In this document: piece after piece, positions 8,875 to 15,412 of the stretch
Layout of the letters: each line of letters begins with the position of its first letter
Position numbering within the stretch: position 1 is the stretch's first letter
Source: Candidatus Thalassolituus haligoni
GTDB lineage: Bacteria; Pseudomonadota; Gammaproteobacteria; Pseudomonadales; Oceanobacteraceae
Direction of reading: 5' to 3'
Length of the DNA stretch: 64,000 nt
Assembly: GCF_041222825.1 (NCBI RefSeq)
Contig: NZ_CP139482.1
Span: 3,324,001-3,388,000 of the forward strand
Made by a program: the position numbers and the translations under genes
The notes under the pieces: generated by a model
Seen by the model: the letters and a program-made list of their open reading frames with translations, nothing else
Told to the model about the DNA's origin: nothing
Databases searched by the model: none

Positions 8875-9366
8875 TCAGTCGAAGGTCTTTTTCAGTGAAT
8901 CCTTGCCGGATTCCATACCGTCCTTCGCCATTTTTTTGCCGGACTCATAACCATCTTTGGCCATTTCCTTGCCGGACTCATAGCCTTCTTTGGCAGCTTC
9001 CTTGCCGTGTTCGTAGCCGTCTTTGGCGGCTTCTTTGCCATGCTCGTAGCCGTCTTTGGCTAACTCCTTACCCTTTTCATAACCTTCTTTGGCGGCTTCT
9101 TTACCGTGTTCATAGCCGTCTTTGGCTAATTCCTTACCCTTCTCCATCCCTTCCGCCGCCATACTCTTGCCATCGTCAGTGCTCTCTTCCACTTGCTCAC
9201 TGCCCTTGTCGACACTGCTTGCTGCCGTTTCTTCAGCGCCACCAAACATGGATTTACCCTTGCTAACCATGCTATCCCACCAGGATGGTTCATCCTCGGC
9301 ATAGACAGGAGCAGCCAGCAGGGCGGCCATACTGGCGACAGACATCAGCTTGGTTATTACATTCAT
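8875..9366 (-). CDS. Secreted LEA-like 11-residue repeat protein
   Basis: A 163-residue protein. The start at 9366 is chosen because it gives a signal peptide (KLMSVASMAALLAAPVYA, cleavage before EDEP) and has GGAG upstream. After an acidic linker come eight tandem 11-mers of the form GYE(H/K/S)GKE(A/L/M)AK(D/E), about residues 72-159, predicted as one long amphipathic helix rich in K, E, G and A. This period and composition resemble group 3 late-embryogenesis-abundant proteins, which protect membranes and proteins on drying or freezing. At the DNA level the repeat is 33 bases, so copy number may vary. The function is inferred from the repeat only. Confidence 0.75.
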   Translation of the reverse strand: MNVITKLMSVASMAALLAAPVYAEDEPSWWDSMVSKGKSMFGGAEETAASSVDKGSEQVEESTDDGKSMAAEGMEKGKELAKDGYEHGKEAAKEGYEKGKELAKDGYEHGKEAAKDGYEHGKEAAKEGYESGKEMAKDGYESGKKMAKDGMESGKDSLKKTFD

Positions 9367-9490
9367 ACAGGTACTCCGCAGGTTGTTTATTGATATCAGT
9401 GAATTTACCGAGCCACTATACAGGCTACAGGCTTGCCGGACAGAGTGGCCGTTCAATCCTGAGTGACAGCGCAGTAACGGGATTGTCTAA

Positions 9491-9826
9491 CAGGCCGTTG
9501 AAATTCGTATCTAATTCGCTGATAGAAGCTCTTCCGCCTTATAAATCACACTTATTTGGTTGTTTTCTAGCCAGGTTTTCCATTTAAAACGGGATTATCC
9601 ATCCCGTTTCCGGTCATCAGACGGATTGACCCTGTAACCTTGCCATTCGCACCAGGTTGTAAGCCATCATGGTCATCTCAAGAGCGCTGTTGACCTTCTC
9701 CAGCCCCTTCACTTTTAACTGCCGTAAGGGGCCGATGGTCTTACCCCAACCGAAGGGTTCTTCGACCCGTTTACGCACAATCTGACTGGAGACATAACCC
9801 GCTTTATGACTGGTTCGACCATCTCC
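9491..9826 (-). mobile_element. IS5-like element fragment D (transposase 3' end)
   Basis: Starts with the terminal inverted repeat CAGGCCGTTGAAATTC and contains the end of the transposase gene (stop at 9617-9619 on the minus strand). It breaks off inside the sequence TTTATGACTGGTTCGACCAT, where it joins the chorismate mutase cassette. It is about 90 percent alike to copies A, B and C but more diverged than they are from one another. The other IS end is missing, so it cannot move on its own. Confidence 0.85.
9617..9826 (-). pseudogene. IS5-like transposase, C-terminal fragment
   Basis: Encodes roughly the last 70 residues of the transposase (ending LQGQSV in intact relatives), including the region around EEPFGWGKT. 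Everything upstream, including most of the DDE catalytic core, is gone. Confidence 0.8.
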
Positions 9827-10092
9827 GCATTTATAAAAGCCGAAATCATGGAGCGATAGACGGCCTCGGTTACGTCGGGATTTGCACCAGAATCTTGTGC
9901 AAGCGCGCGAACTTTAGAAATTACCTGCTCGACTCTTTGCGGAGCCTTAACGTCATCGCTGGTTTTCTTGAAGCGCGCCGCCTGCATGACAAAGTCGCCA
10001 CGCTCAGCGATTAGGCTTACGATCTTGTGATCAATCGCGTCGATATTGGAACGGACTTCCTCAAGGGACTTGCAAGTTACGGCCTTGTTCAC
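9715..10092 (-). CDS. Chorismate mutase-like cassette gene, 3' end replaced by IS
   Basis: Residues 1-91 match an AroQ/PchB-type all-helical chorismate mutase domain: SLEEVRSNIDAIDHKIVSLIAERG, AARFKKTSDDVKAPQRVE, and a last helix ending in SAFINAEM. Family members of about 95-100 residues end soon after this point. Here the frame runs into IS fragment D, adding about 34 foreign residues. Chorismate mutase makes prephenate from chorismate; PchB-type relatives split isochorismate. It is the outermost cassette of unit 1, on the strand expected for transcription from the integron, and its own attC has been lost. It may still be active since the core is whole. Confidence 0.75.
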   Translation of the reverse strand: MNKAVTCKSLEEVRSNIDAIDHKIVSLIAERGDFVMQAARFKKTSDDVKAPQRVEQVISKVRALAQDSGANPDVTEAVYRSMISAFINAEMVEPVIKRVMSPVRLCVNGSKNPSVGVRPSAPYGS

Positions 10093-10112
10093 TTTTCATT
10101 CCTTATTTTTGA

Positions 10113-10229
10113 GCCATAACGCCGCTATAACCTGCGGCCAAAGTGGAGCTGGATTTGGGCTAAAATGGCCGCAGGCCATGCCCAAAGACCAGCGGAGCTT
10201 TGGACGTCAGGTTGATAGCCTTGTTAGGG
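10113..10229 (-). other. attC site of the toxin-antitoxin cassette
   Basis: Bounded by GCCATAACGCC at the left and TTGTTAGGG at the right, with an imperfect palindrome between (AACCTGCGGCC pairing towards GGCCGCAGG). This is the layout of integron attC recombination sites. Confidence 0.85.
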
Positions 10230-10244
10230 CCCACCTGCTATATT

Positions 10245-10263
10245 TGTACCGTATTTCCGTACA
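10245..10263 (+). promoter_or_regulatory. Likely YefM-type operator
   Basis: Inverted repeat TGTAC-N9-GTACA lies 14 bases before the antitoxin start. TGTACA-centred palindromes are the known binding sites of YefM antitoxins, so autoregulation is likely. Confidence 0.55.
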
Positions 10264-10276
10264 CTTGGTATTAGAT

Positions 10277-10549
10277 ATGGACACAGTAAGCGTAAACCAA
10301 TTTAGAGATAAGCTAAAAACCTTTGTAGAACAGGTAGTTACAAACCACACTCCGCTCAAAGTTACCCGAAGAGCCGGTGACGCTTTCGTAGTAATGAGCG
10401 CCGACGACTGGGAGAGAGAGCAAGAAACACTCTACGTTCTACAGAACAACAGCCTAATGAAACAGATTGCTGAATCTATGGCAACTCACAATAAAGGCTC
10501 CGGTTATACCCCTACCAGAGAGGAACTAAATGAGATCACTGGTATTTGA
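10277..10549 (+). CDS. YefM/Phd-type antitoxin
   Basis: A 90-residue antitoxin. The N-terminal SVNQFRDKLKTFVEQVV and RRAGDAFVVMSADDWE segments match the YefM/Phd DNA-binding fold, and the C-terminal part (residues 55-90) is the toxin-wrapping tail. The ATG at 10277 is preferred over longer in-frame readings because it starts the conserved domain and follows the operator. It overlaps the toxin gene by 20 bases. The pair is on the strand opposite to most cassettes and carries its own promoter, as is usual for TA cassettes in sedentary integrons, where they are thought to stabilise the array. Confidence 0.88.
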   Translation: MDTVSVNQFRDKLKTFVEQVVTNHTPLKVTRRAGDAFVVMSADDWEREQETLYVLQNNSLMKQIAESMATHNKGSGYTPTREELNEITGI

Positions 10550-10799
10550 AGGTAGGACCTGGATCACCTATGAAGAGCTTCGTGAAAAAGATAAAAAACT
10601 ACACAAAGCTCTCTGCAAACATTTAAAAGAAATGCTTCGTGAAGATCCCAGCCAAGGCACGGGAAAACCAGAACAACTTCGACACAATCTCACCGGATTT
10701 TGGTCTAGACGCATTTCTCAAAAAGACCGATTAATTTATAAATTTGACGATAACTCTATTTATATTTTTGCCATTGGTGGACATTATGATGACCATTAA
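10530..10799 (+). CDS. YoeB/Txe-type mRNA interferase toxin
   Basis: An 89-residue RelE-superfamily ribosome-dependent mRNA endonuclease. The segments KPEQLRHNLTGFWSRRISQKDRLIYKF and the C-terminal GGHYDDH hold the expected catalytic residues of the YoeB group (E, R and H, with the C-terminal aromatic/His end). The length is typical (84-90). Cotranscribed with, and neutralised by, the upstream antitoxin. No lesion is seen, so the pair is probably active. Confidence 0.9.
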   Translation: MRSLVFEGRTWITYEELREKDKKLHKALCKHLKEMLREDPSQGTGKPEQLRHNLTGFWSRRISQKDRLIYKFDDNSIYIFAIGGHYDDH

Positions 10800-10808
10800 C
10801 TGCGCGCA

Positions 10809-10901
10809 GCCCTAACGCCTAGCTAAGCGGAAAATAATGGTTGGCTATAATCGCGAAGCGATGGCCAACTGTTATTTTTCCGTTTAAGCTTCTTGTTAGG
10901 C
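10809..10901 (-). other. attC site of the MAPEG cassette
   Basis: CCCTAACGCC at the left and TTGTTAGGC (GTTAGGC, 10895-10901) at the right enclose an imperfect palindrome with CTAAGCGGAAAA pairing towards TTTTCCGTTTAAG. Textbook attC form. Confidence 0.92.
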
Positions 10902-11291
10902 TTTGGTAGTGATTAATGACAACACAATGCCAACTAATGCTAAAGCTATAAGCACAAACGTTGGTATCATAGATAGCATAAAACCAATGCCACGTTTTGC
11001 AGGGTCATTTATGTATGCACGCCAATAGATAAAGCGACCAATTATATAAATAATACCTATACCGGCAACCAATAAGCTAGGCCAGTATTTTCCTGCTAAA
11101 AATATTGCAGGAAGGAATGCCACGAGAGTTTCTAATGTGTTTATTTGAACACGGTACATTCTTTCAAAACCATCATCACCTGTAATGGCAGGCGCTTTTA
11201 GGCCAGACTTTCTACGTGCCTGCCCAGTCATAAAACCGAAAAAGAAAAATTGAAGTACAGCTAATATTGCGACTAATTCTACATATTGCAT
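10896..11291 (-). CDS. MAPEG family membrane protein (cassette gene)
   Basis: A 131-residue protein with four predicted membrane helices (residues 2-20, 50-70, 75-95 and 105-127). RVQINTLETLVAFLPAIFLAG and GRFIYWRAYINDPAKRGIGF match the MAPEG family (membrane-associated proteins in eicosanoid and glutathione metabolism), including the asparagine/glutamate pair of helix 2. By family it could be a membrane glutathione transferase, but bacterial members are mostly uncharacterised. Its stop lies inside the attC core, common for cassette genes. Confidence 0.85.
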   Translation of the reverse strand: MQYVELVAILAVLQFFFFGFMTGQARRKSGLKAPAITGDDGFERMYRVQINTLETLVAFLPAIFLAGKYWPSLLVAGIGIIYIIGRFIYWRAYINDPAKRGIGFMLSMIPTFVLIALALVGIVLSLITTKA

Positions 11292-11325
11292 TTGTGATTC
11301 CTGAAGTTGTAATGCTTGATTAAAA

Positions 11326-11438
11326 GCCTAACGCCTCAATCAGCAGCTAATCGGAGTGGAGGTCAATTTGTGGTATAAGCGCAGCGACCACAAACTGGCC
11401 GGAGCGGAGATTAGTCCGACTGCATTGATTTGTTAGGG
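11326..11438 (-). other. attC site of the TIR cassette
   Basis: GCCTAACGCC (11326) to TTGTTAGGG (ends 11438), with an inner palindrome around GGAGTGGAGGTCAATTTGTGG and CCACAAACTGGCCGGAGCGG. The last seven or so codons of the TIR gene lie within it. Confidence 0.92.
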
Positions 11439-12046
11439 CTCTTCCTCTCGAACTTATCAAGTTTGTCCTCACACCGCTTAATTATAAATTTAGTGGAACT
11501 GATTTCTTTTTCGAAATCAAACCTCCAAAACAGTGAATCATCCGGATCAATGAGTCCATCACGTTCAAGATAGTAATCAAGCCTATTCAATGCATCAATG
11601 TACCTTTTCTTAGTAGAAAGGTACTCGGATTCATCTGCTACACTTTCTAAAATTTGGTTGGTTAATTTTCGCATTTCAATATCTGAAGTGAGTGCAATCG
11701 TATCACCGAGAAATGGCGAAAAAGTTGCTACCTCATTACTGGTAACATTGTGCCAAACTGGAAGAACTATTTTCCTATTTTCGTTAATTTGGCGATTCTC
11801 TAAAGAATAGAGCTCTTTTTTTGTCCATTTTTTTGCAAAGAATGCATGACTGAGCACAACTATGCAAAAGTCACACTCTCTCAAACCAGAGTCTATTGAC
11901 TCAGCCAAACTATCACCGATTTTCAATGAATATTCGTCATACCAAACATCTACCCCTGTATCAATCAGGGTATTTGCGAAAGGCCTTACAAACTCTTCCT
12001 TATCTTCACTTGCGTGAGAAATGAAAAACTGTGTAACGAAATCCAT
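11411..12046 (-). CDS. TIR domain protein (cassette gene)
   Basis: A 211-residue protein. Residues 5-130 form a TIR domain: FISHASEDKEEFVRPFA at the start, DVWYDEYSLKIGDSL as the BB-loop strand, CDFCIVVLSHAFF, and WTKKEL with the glutamate expected to be catalytic for NAD cleavage. Residues 140-205 are helical and unassigned. Bacterial TIR proteins commonly cleave NAD+ or make cyclic ADP-ribose signals in anti-phage defence, so a role in immunity is likely. No sensor partner such as a Thoeris ThsA is in the same cassette. The C-terminal tail is encoded by the attC. Confidence 0.88.
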   Translation of the reverse strand: MDFVTQFFISHASEDKEEFVRPFANTLIDTGVDVWYDEYSLKIGDSLAESIDSGLRECDFCIVVLSHAFFAKKWTKKELYSLENRQINENRKIVLPVWHNVTSNEVATFSPFLGDTIALTSDIEMRKLTNQILESVADESEYLSTKKRYIDALNRLDYYLERDGLIDPDDSLFWRFDFEKEISSTKFIIKRCEDKLDKFERKSPNKSMQSD

Positions 12047-12060
12047 ATTTATCCCTTGAA

Positions 12061-12158
12061 CCCTAACGCCCTAATAATGGGCTAAAAATAGTTTACTAAA
12101 ATGTTGAGGAACGAAAACAGCAAACTGTTTTTAGTCCTTATTTATTAGCTTGTTAGGT
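12061..12158 (-). other. attC site of the Tdi1-like cassette
   Basis: CCCTAACGCCCTAATAATGGGC at the left and TTATTAGCTTGTTAGGT at the right (ends 12158) pair across a central palindrome with ACTAAAATG and AACTGTTTTTAGT. Confidence 0.9.
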
Positions 12159-12637
12159 TACGATACCACATTAAAAGTGACTTTATCACCGTTCTTTGTC
12201 TCTTGTAACGAACCAAGCATATCACCTAAACCGATAAGGTAACTCTCAGTAGATGTAACCTTAAAATTGCTTGTTTCAAATTCACATTCAGCAAATATGC
12301 TTGGTGTTATAAAACCAAAACAATCACCGTGTTTGAGTGATAAGCCGTTATTAGTTAGTAGGTCTATTACTTGAGGCATAAAATAGAAATCGAATTCCTC
12401 TTCGTCTGCTATAAGTTCAAAAAACTCAGTTTCTGAATTTGCGACTTTTTCATAGCTACCGCCCGAAGTAGATAAAAACCAAATACAACCGTCATTATCA
12501 ATAAGGAGCAACTCAGCAAATTTAGTTACGAGATAAATAGTGAACTCAGGGGATTTATTAAGAAGCCAAAGCCAATGTCCTAGGCATTTCTCCCAATTTA
12601 CTCCGTCAGTTGAGATTGTGATGTCATCCAGTTTCAT
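12158..12637 (-). CDS. DUF1851/Tdi1-like putative immunity protein (cassette gene)
   Basis: A 159-residue protein. The middle and C-terminal parts (GCIWFLSTSGGSYEKVANSETEF, FMPQVIDLLTNNGLSLKHGDCFGF, and GDMLGSLQETKNGDKVTF) follow the pattern of DUF1851, the C-terminal domain of the type VI immunity protein Tdi1. Such proteins neutralise a toxin of rival cells. No matching effector is in the window, so it may be an orphan immunity gene protecting against neighbours. The assignment rests on pattern recall, and an SMI1/KNR4-type alternative was considered. Confidence 0.6.
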   Translation of the reverse strand: MKLDDITISTDGVNWEKCLGHWLWLLNKSPEFTIYLVTKFAELLLIDNDGCIWFLSTSGGSYEKVANSETEFFELIADEEEFDFYFMPQVIDLLTNNGLSLKHGDCFGFITPSIFAECEFETSNFKVTSTESYLIGLGDMLGSLQETKNGDKVTFNVVS

Positions 12638-12643
12638 CTAGTA

Positions 12644-12691
12644 ACCTAACGCCGCATTCAGCGGCTTGTCCGCTGCAATGCATTGTTATGC
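12644..12691 (-). other. Very short attC site of the DUF4917 cassette
   Basis: ACCTAACGCCGCATTCAGCGG to GCAATGCATTGTTATGC is only 48 bases, with stem arms GCCGCATTCAGCGG/CCGCTGCAATGC. All core elements seem present, but it is at the lower size limit of attC sites. Confidence 0.75.
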
Positions 12692-13641
12692 ACTGCAGTT
12701 GCGAATGGATGCGTATTAGACTCATAAAACTCTATCTTTCTGTTCTGATCAGAAAATAGCGATCTAATCCTACCCATAAAAAGTTTTTTGTCTGATACAT
12801 TTAAACCAGAGAAGACACTAACTGCAATTCTTTCATTACCACTCTGCCTAATGGCATCTATTATATGACTATCAAAATCTTGATTAAGGTCATGTCCGTA
12901 AATATCTAACTCGCCATAAGTCTGAAAAAGTGATTGATAACAGAACCTTAGGTAAGAATTTGAATTTATTCTATTTAACTTTTGTTCAGAACTTCCTTCA
13001 GTAATAAATAACGGAAATGATTGTTCAAAATCTAGTTTAAGAGCACCTTTTACTTCTGATTCCAGTGTTATAGGGATCTTCTGTGTATCCGATATGTTTT
13101 TTGATCTCAAATGAAGCGCGCCATGCAAAAAATACACAGGAATTTTACCTTTATATAAGTCTACATTTCTTGAATCAAAAAACTGTTTGCCCCAAAAAAA
13201 ATCAACTAGAACATGTGAATAGCCACTTAAAATTGCCCAGTAAGGCAGCAAATCATAATTTGTTGTAAATACACTTCTGTATTCGCAAAAACATTCCGCA
13301 ATCTTTTCGTTTGGTATTTGAGAATGCTTTGGATGGACTGAATTTACAGCTCCAATCAGTGCTTTTTGAACATCTGTGTATAAGGTTTTTGTTGCAACTA
13401 AATTATCAATTGATACCTGATAGGCATGATAAATAGCCCTAAGCACCTCTTCAAAATTTGATGTCTTCAACTTGCTAAAAAGTTCTTTTGTACAAAGATA
13501 TCGCCCAACTGGCTGATCCCCAAAAACATCTAAAAGTGAGTTGTAGCCGAATGCTTCCCAGTATGTTCTTCCCAGACCATTCCCAAAAAGTAAATTTGGC
13601 TTGTTCAGTTTAAGGTCTAGCCATTTTTTAGGTATGTCCAA
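12658..13641 (-). CDS. DUF4917 (SIR2-like) protein, candidate defence cassette
   Basis: A 327-residue protein with DUF4917 features: LLFGNGLG near residue 18 (Rossmann-type glycine loop), FTTNYDLLPYW near residue 125, YFLHGALHL near 172, and a C-terminal LDIYGHDLNQDFDSHII. The TTNYD and HG motifs are shared with SIR2-like defence proteins, which degrade NAD+ during phage infection or process nucleic-acid signals. The function is inferred from the fold only. The last residues (NALQRTSR) are encoded by the attC, a sign that it was captured as a cassette. AT-rich compared with core genes. Confidence 0.7.
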   Translation of the reverse strand: MDIPKKWLDLKLNKPNLLFGNGLGRTYWEAFGYNSLLDVFGDQPVGRYLCTKELFSKLKTSNFEEVLRAIYHAYQVSIDNLVATKTLYTDVQKALIGAVNSVHPKHSQIPNEKIAECFCEYRSVFTTNYDLLPYWAILSGYSHVLVDFFWGKQFFDSRNVDLYKGKIPVYFLHGALHLRSKNISDTQKIPITLESEVKGALKLDFEQSFPLFITEGSSEQKLNRINSNSYLRFCYQSLFQTYGELDIYGHDLNQDFDSHIIDAIRQSGNERIAVSVFSGLNVSDKKLFMGRIRSLFSDQNRKIEFYESNTHPFATAVHNNALQRTSR

Positions 13642-13657
13642 TGTTTATCCTTATACT

Positions 13658-13768
13658 GCATAACGCCCAGCTAAGCCGCCGGAACGGAGTTGATTGTTTT
13701 GTGCGAGCGTAGCGGAAAAGCACAAAACGAGCAACGCAGTGGAGGTCGGTTTGAGCTGTTTGTTAAGT
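13658..13768 (-). other. attC site of the 13772-14146 cassette
   Basis: GCATAACGCCCAGCTAAGC (13658) to GAGCTGTTTGTTAAGT (13768), with an inner palindrome (GATTGTTTTGTGC pairing with GCACAAAACGAGC). Confidence 0.92.
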
Positions 13769-13771
13769 GCT

Positions 13772-14146
13772 TTACTCTGTTGCCCACTGCTCTAAATCTT
13801 CGACGGGATTGGGCAGGCGACCAATGAGCCATTCTGCACATGTGCCCGGCTTAAACCGTGGATCATGGCACTCGATTACCCACGATAAAAACTCTTCTGG
13901 ACCACCGTTCATATATGGCGGCGGAGACACAGGATGAAATGTAGTAGGTAAACGTTCTTCAAGAGACATGTAATTTAAAACATGCCCCAATTCTTGGACC
14001 GTATGCCAAGCAAATTGATGCTCGATATCTATTTCGAATTTCACCCACCACCGACCATCGGTCTCAGTACCATTTGCAATGGCACCGCGTATTGCTGGAA
14101 TCTTTTCCAGATATTCTATGAGTTTTGTAAATGCTCGATTATCCAT
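13772..14146 (-). CDS. Hypothetical cassette protein
   Basis: A 124-residue cytosolic protein I do not recognise. It is rich in aromatic residues and has a central WWVKFEIDIEHQFAWHTVQELGHVLNY segment, where the histidines and a following proline-rich PVSPPPYMNGGPEEFL loop may form a binding surface. No signal peptide or membrane segment. It fills its own cassette between two attC sites on the strand expected for integron transcription. A small immunity or stress role is possible, but nothing in the sequence shows it. Confidence 0.75.
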   Translation of the reverse strand: MDNRAFTKLIEYLEKIPAIRGAIANGTETDGRWWVKFEIDIEHQFAWHTVQELGHVLNYMSLEERLPTTFHPVSPPPYMNGGPEEFLSWVIECHDPRFKPGTCAEWLIGRLPNPVEDLEQWATE

Positions 14147-14152
14147 GGTGAC

Positions 14153-14225
14153 ACTTAACGCCCAAAGCAGCGGCGCGCGTTAGCGCGTCCAGCCCGAAGG
14201 GCGATGCTGCCTTTGCTTGTTATAC
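14153..14225 (-). other. attC site of the 14228-14773 cassette
   Basis: ACTTAACGCCCAAAGCAGCGGC to GCTGCCTTTGCTTGTTATAC. The arms are complementary, and a GCGCGCGTTAGCGCGTCC hairpin sits in the centre. Confidence 0.92.
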
Positions 14226-14227
14226 GC

Positions 14228-14773
14228 TTACGACTTAGGTTGCTCAAACTTCATTACCATAAATGCCATTTCTGGCTTGCAAGTTGGTTGGCAGGCAAAC
14301 CCCCACATACTTTCTGGCGCCAACTGAAAAAGATAAACCTTTTGAGTTACACCTTTCTGATTAGTGGCGACGATCTCAATGGTTTCAGGCGCTTCTTTTG
14401 GCATTTCATCGAAGCCTTGGCCAAAGCCTTTATATATTTCAGCGGCTTCTTTTTGACTTAGTTTCTTTGCTGCAACAGAAGTGAAGTGAAATTCATTGTT
14501 TACTTTTTCTGGCTGGGTTCGAACCATTTGGGCTGGAATTATTACTGGGGCAAAGCCACCAGGATAGTTCCAAAGGACGCCTTCCGCACCAGTTATAATT
14601 TGACCGTAAATTGTGCATTTAACACTTGCTAGTGCTTGAACAAGCTTCGGAACCTCCGTGACCATTTCCTTAGGGCCATCTTGGCAGGAAATCTCAAATT
14701 CTGGTTGCTTTTCCTCGGCCACGGCGAATAGCGGAATTATTAAGGCCAGACTAACAATCAAATTCTTAAGCAT
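14228..14773 (-). CDS. Hypothetical secreted cassette protein
   Basis: A 181-residue protein with a Sec signal peptide (LIVSLALIIPLFAVAEE, cleavage after VAEE or AVA). The mature part has four cysteines (ISCQD, VKCTI, FACQPTC) and no membrane segment, so it is probably periplasmic with disulphides. I do not recognise the family. It sits alone in a cassette. Confidence 0.75.
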   Translation of the reverse strand: MLKNLIVSLALIIPLFAVAEEKQPEFEISCQDGPKEMVTEVPKLVQALASVKCTIYGQIITGAEGVLWNYPGGFAPVIIPAQMVRTQPEKVNNEFHFTSVAAKKLSQKEAAEIYKGFGQGFDEMPKEAPETIEIVATNQKGVTQKVYLFQLAPESMWGFACQPTCKPEMAFMVMKFEQPKS

Positions 14774-14787
14774 GATGCTCCCTTTGC

Positions 14788-14862
14788 GTATAACGCCCCA
14801 AGCAGGGGATTTTATGAGCGTTTTTCAGCGAGTAAAATTCCCGCTGGCTTGGCTTGTTATAT
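14788..14862 (-). other. attC site of the first cassette of unit 1
   Basis: GTATAACGCCCCAAGC to GGCTTGGCTTGTTATAT. The arms pair (AAGCAGGGGATTTTA with TAAAATTCCCGCTGG). Confidence 0.9.
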
Positions 14863-14868
14863 GCCACT

Positions 14869-15075
14869 TTAGTTACCAATGTTATTTGCCCTTAAATTTA
14901 ACCAACTTAGAAACATGCCAAAAAACACACAAATTTGAAGAATTACCACAATTTTAAATAGCGTAGTAAATAGGATCTCACCATTTTGACGCCAACTGAT
15001 AACCATAAGACAAATTAAAGCTAAAAGAGCTAGAAATTGAGATTTTAGAAATTGTTTTCTTAATAGTTCTCTCAT
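14869..15075 (-). CDS. Small two-helix membrane protein, first cassette of unit 1
   Basis: A 68-residue protein with two hydrophobic helices (FLALLALICLMVISW and FKIVVILQICVFFGMFLSW) and short charged ends, of unknown function. The ATG at 15075 is chosen because it lies inside the cassette and overlaps (ATGA) the stop of a short attI-encoded frame, which could feed it ribosomes. A longer in-frame reading from 15123 would start inside attI. Being next to attI, it is the cassette best placed for expression. Confidence 0.6.
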   Translation of the reverse strand: MRELLRKQFLKSQFLALLALICLMVISWRQNGEILFTTLFKIVVILQICVFFGMFLSWLNLRANNIGN

Positions 15076-15227
15076 AGGTTTGATGCTCGCCAGCACGGCA
15101 TATAACAGTTTATTAGTGCGCATGCGCGGTTTCTGGGCAAGTCAGTTCCTGGGAAATCACCGTAACTACTTGAATAATAGGAAGTAAAATCCATTTCCAG
15201 ATCAGTCCATTCTGTGAAAGCGAGCAT
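15072..15227 (-). CDS. Short attI-encoded leader frame running into the first cassette
   Basis: AAAGGAG (15237-15243) precedes two in-frame ATGs; the second, at 15227, has the better spacing of nine bases. The frame (51 codons) runs through attI and across the attI/cassette junction and ends in TGA overlapping the ATG of the first cassette gene. Class 1 integrons have a comparable short frame (ORF-11) in attI1 that raises translation of cassettes lacking their own ribosome site. The peptide itself is probably not important. In unit 2 the same start and Shine-Dalgarno are kept but the frame ends inside attI. Confidence 0.45.
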   Translation of the reverse strand: MLAFTEWTDLEMDFTSYYSSSYGDFPGTDLPRNRACALINCYMPCWRASNL

Positions 15228-15412
15228 GCGCATTAACTCCTTTGTGCCTTGCGCATTAATCTGTAAACCTGCGCAACAAATTTCCGTGTATCAATGCCTT
15301 AACGATAACAACGTCCGGGAAAGCGCGCAAGGCTTCTGAAAAAGCGCGCATTGATTTGGGCAAACTTTCAATTATACTGGATATGCATACACATCAGATC
15401 AAGGAGTGATCA
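15107..15412. other. attI and intI leader region, unit 1
   Basis: Lies between the junction core ATATAAC (15100-15106) and the intI start. Nearly identical to 52919-53205, except for 16 extra bases between two CTGGG repeats near 15135-15155 and a few bases near 15298. Cassettes are joined at the left, which marks the left end of this stretch as the attI recombination point. The cassette promoter (Pc, minus strand) is expected here or within intI, but I could not locate it with confidence. Confidence 0.7.
15351..15392 (+). promoter_or_regulatory. intI promoter with LexA-like box, unit 1
   Basis: TTGATT (15351-15356), 16 bases, TATACT (15373-15378). CTGGATATGCATACAC (15377-15392) matches the LexA consensus CTGTATATATATACAG at 12 of 16 positions and overlaps the end of the -10 element. 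SOS control of integrases is established for Vibrio and class 1 integrons. Confidence 0.65.

Noticed and set aside
9715..9826. C-terminal 34 residues of the chorismate mutase frame as genuine protein
   Set aside because: The same bases occur in IS copies A, B and C as part of the transposase gene, so they are IS sequence read in another frame.
15100..15123. Start of the first cassette gene of unit 1 at 15123
   Set aside because: This would begin within attI without a ribosome site; ATG 15075 lies in the cassette and is coupled to the attI frame.
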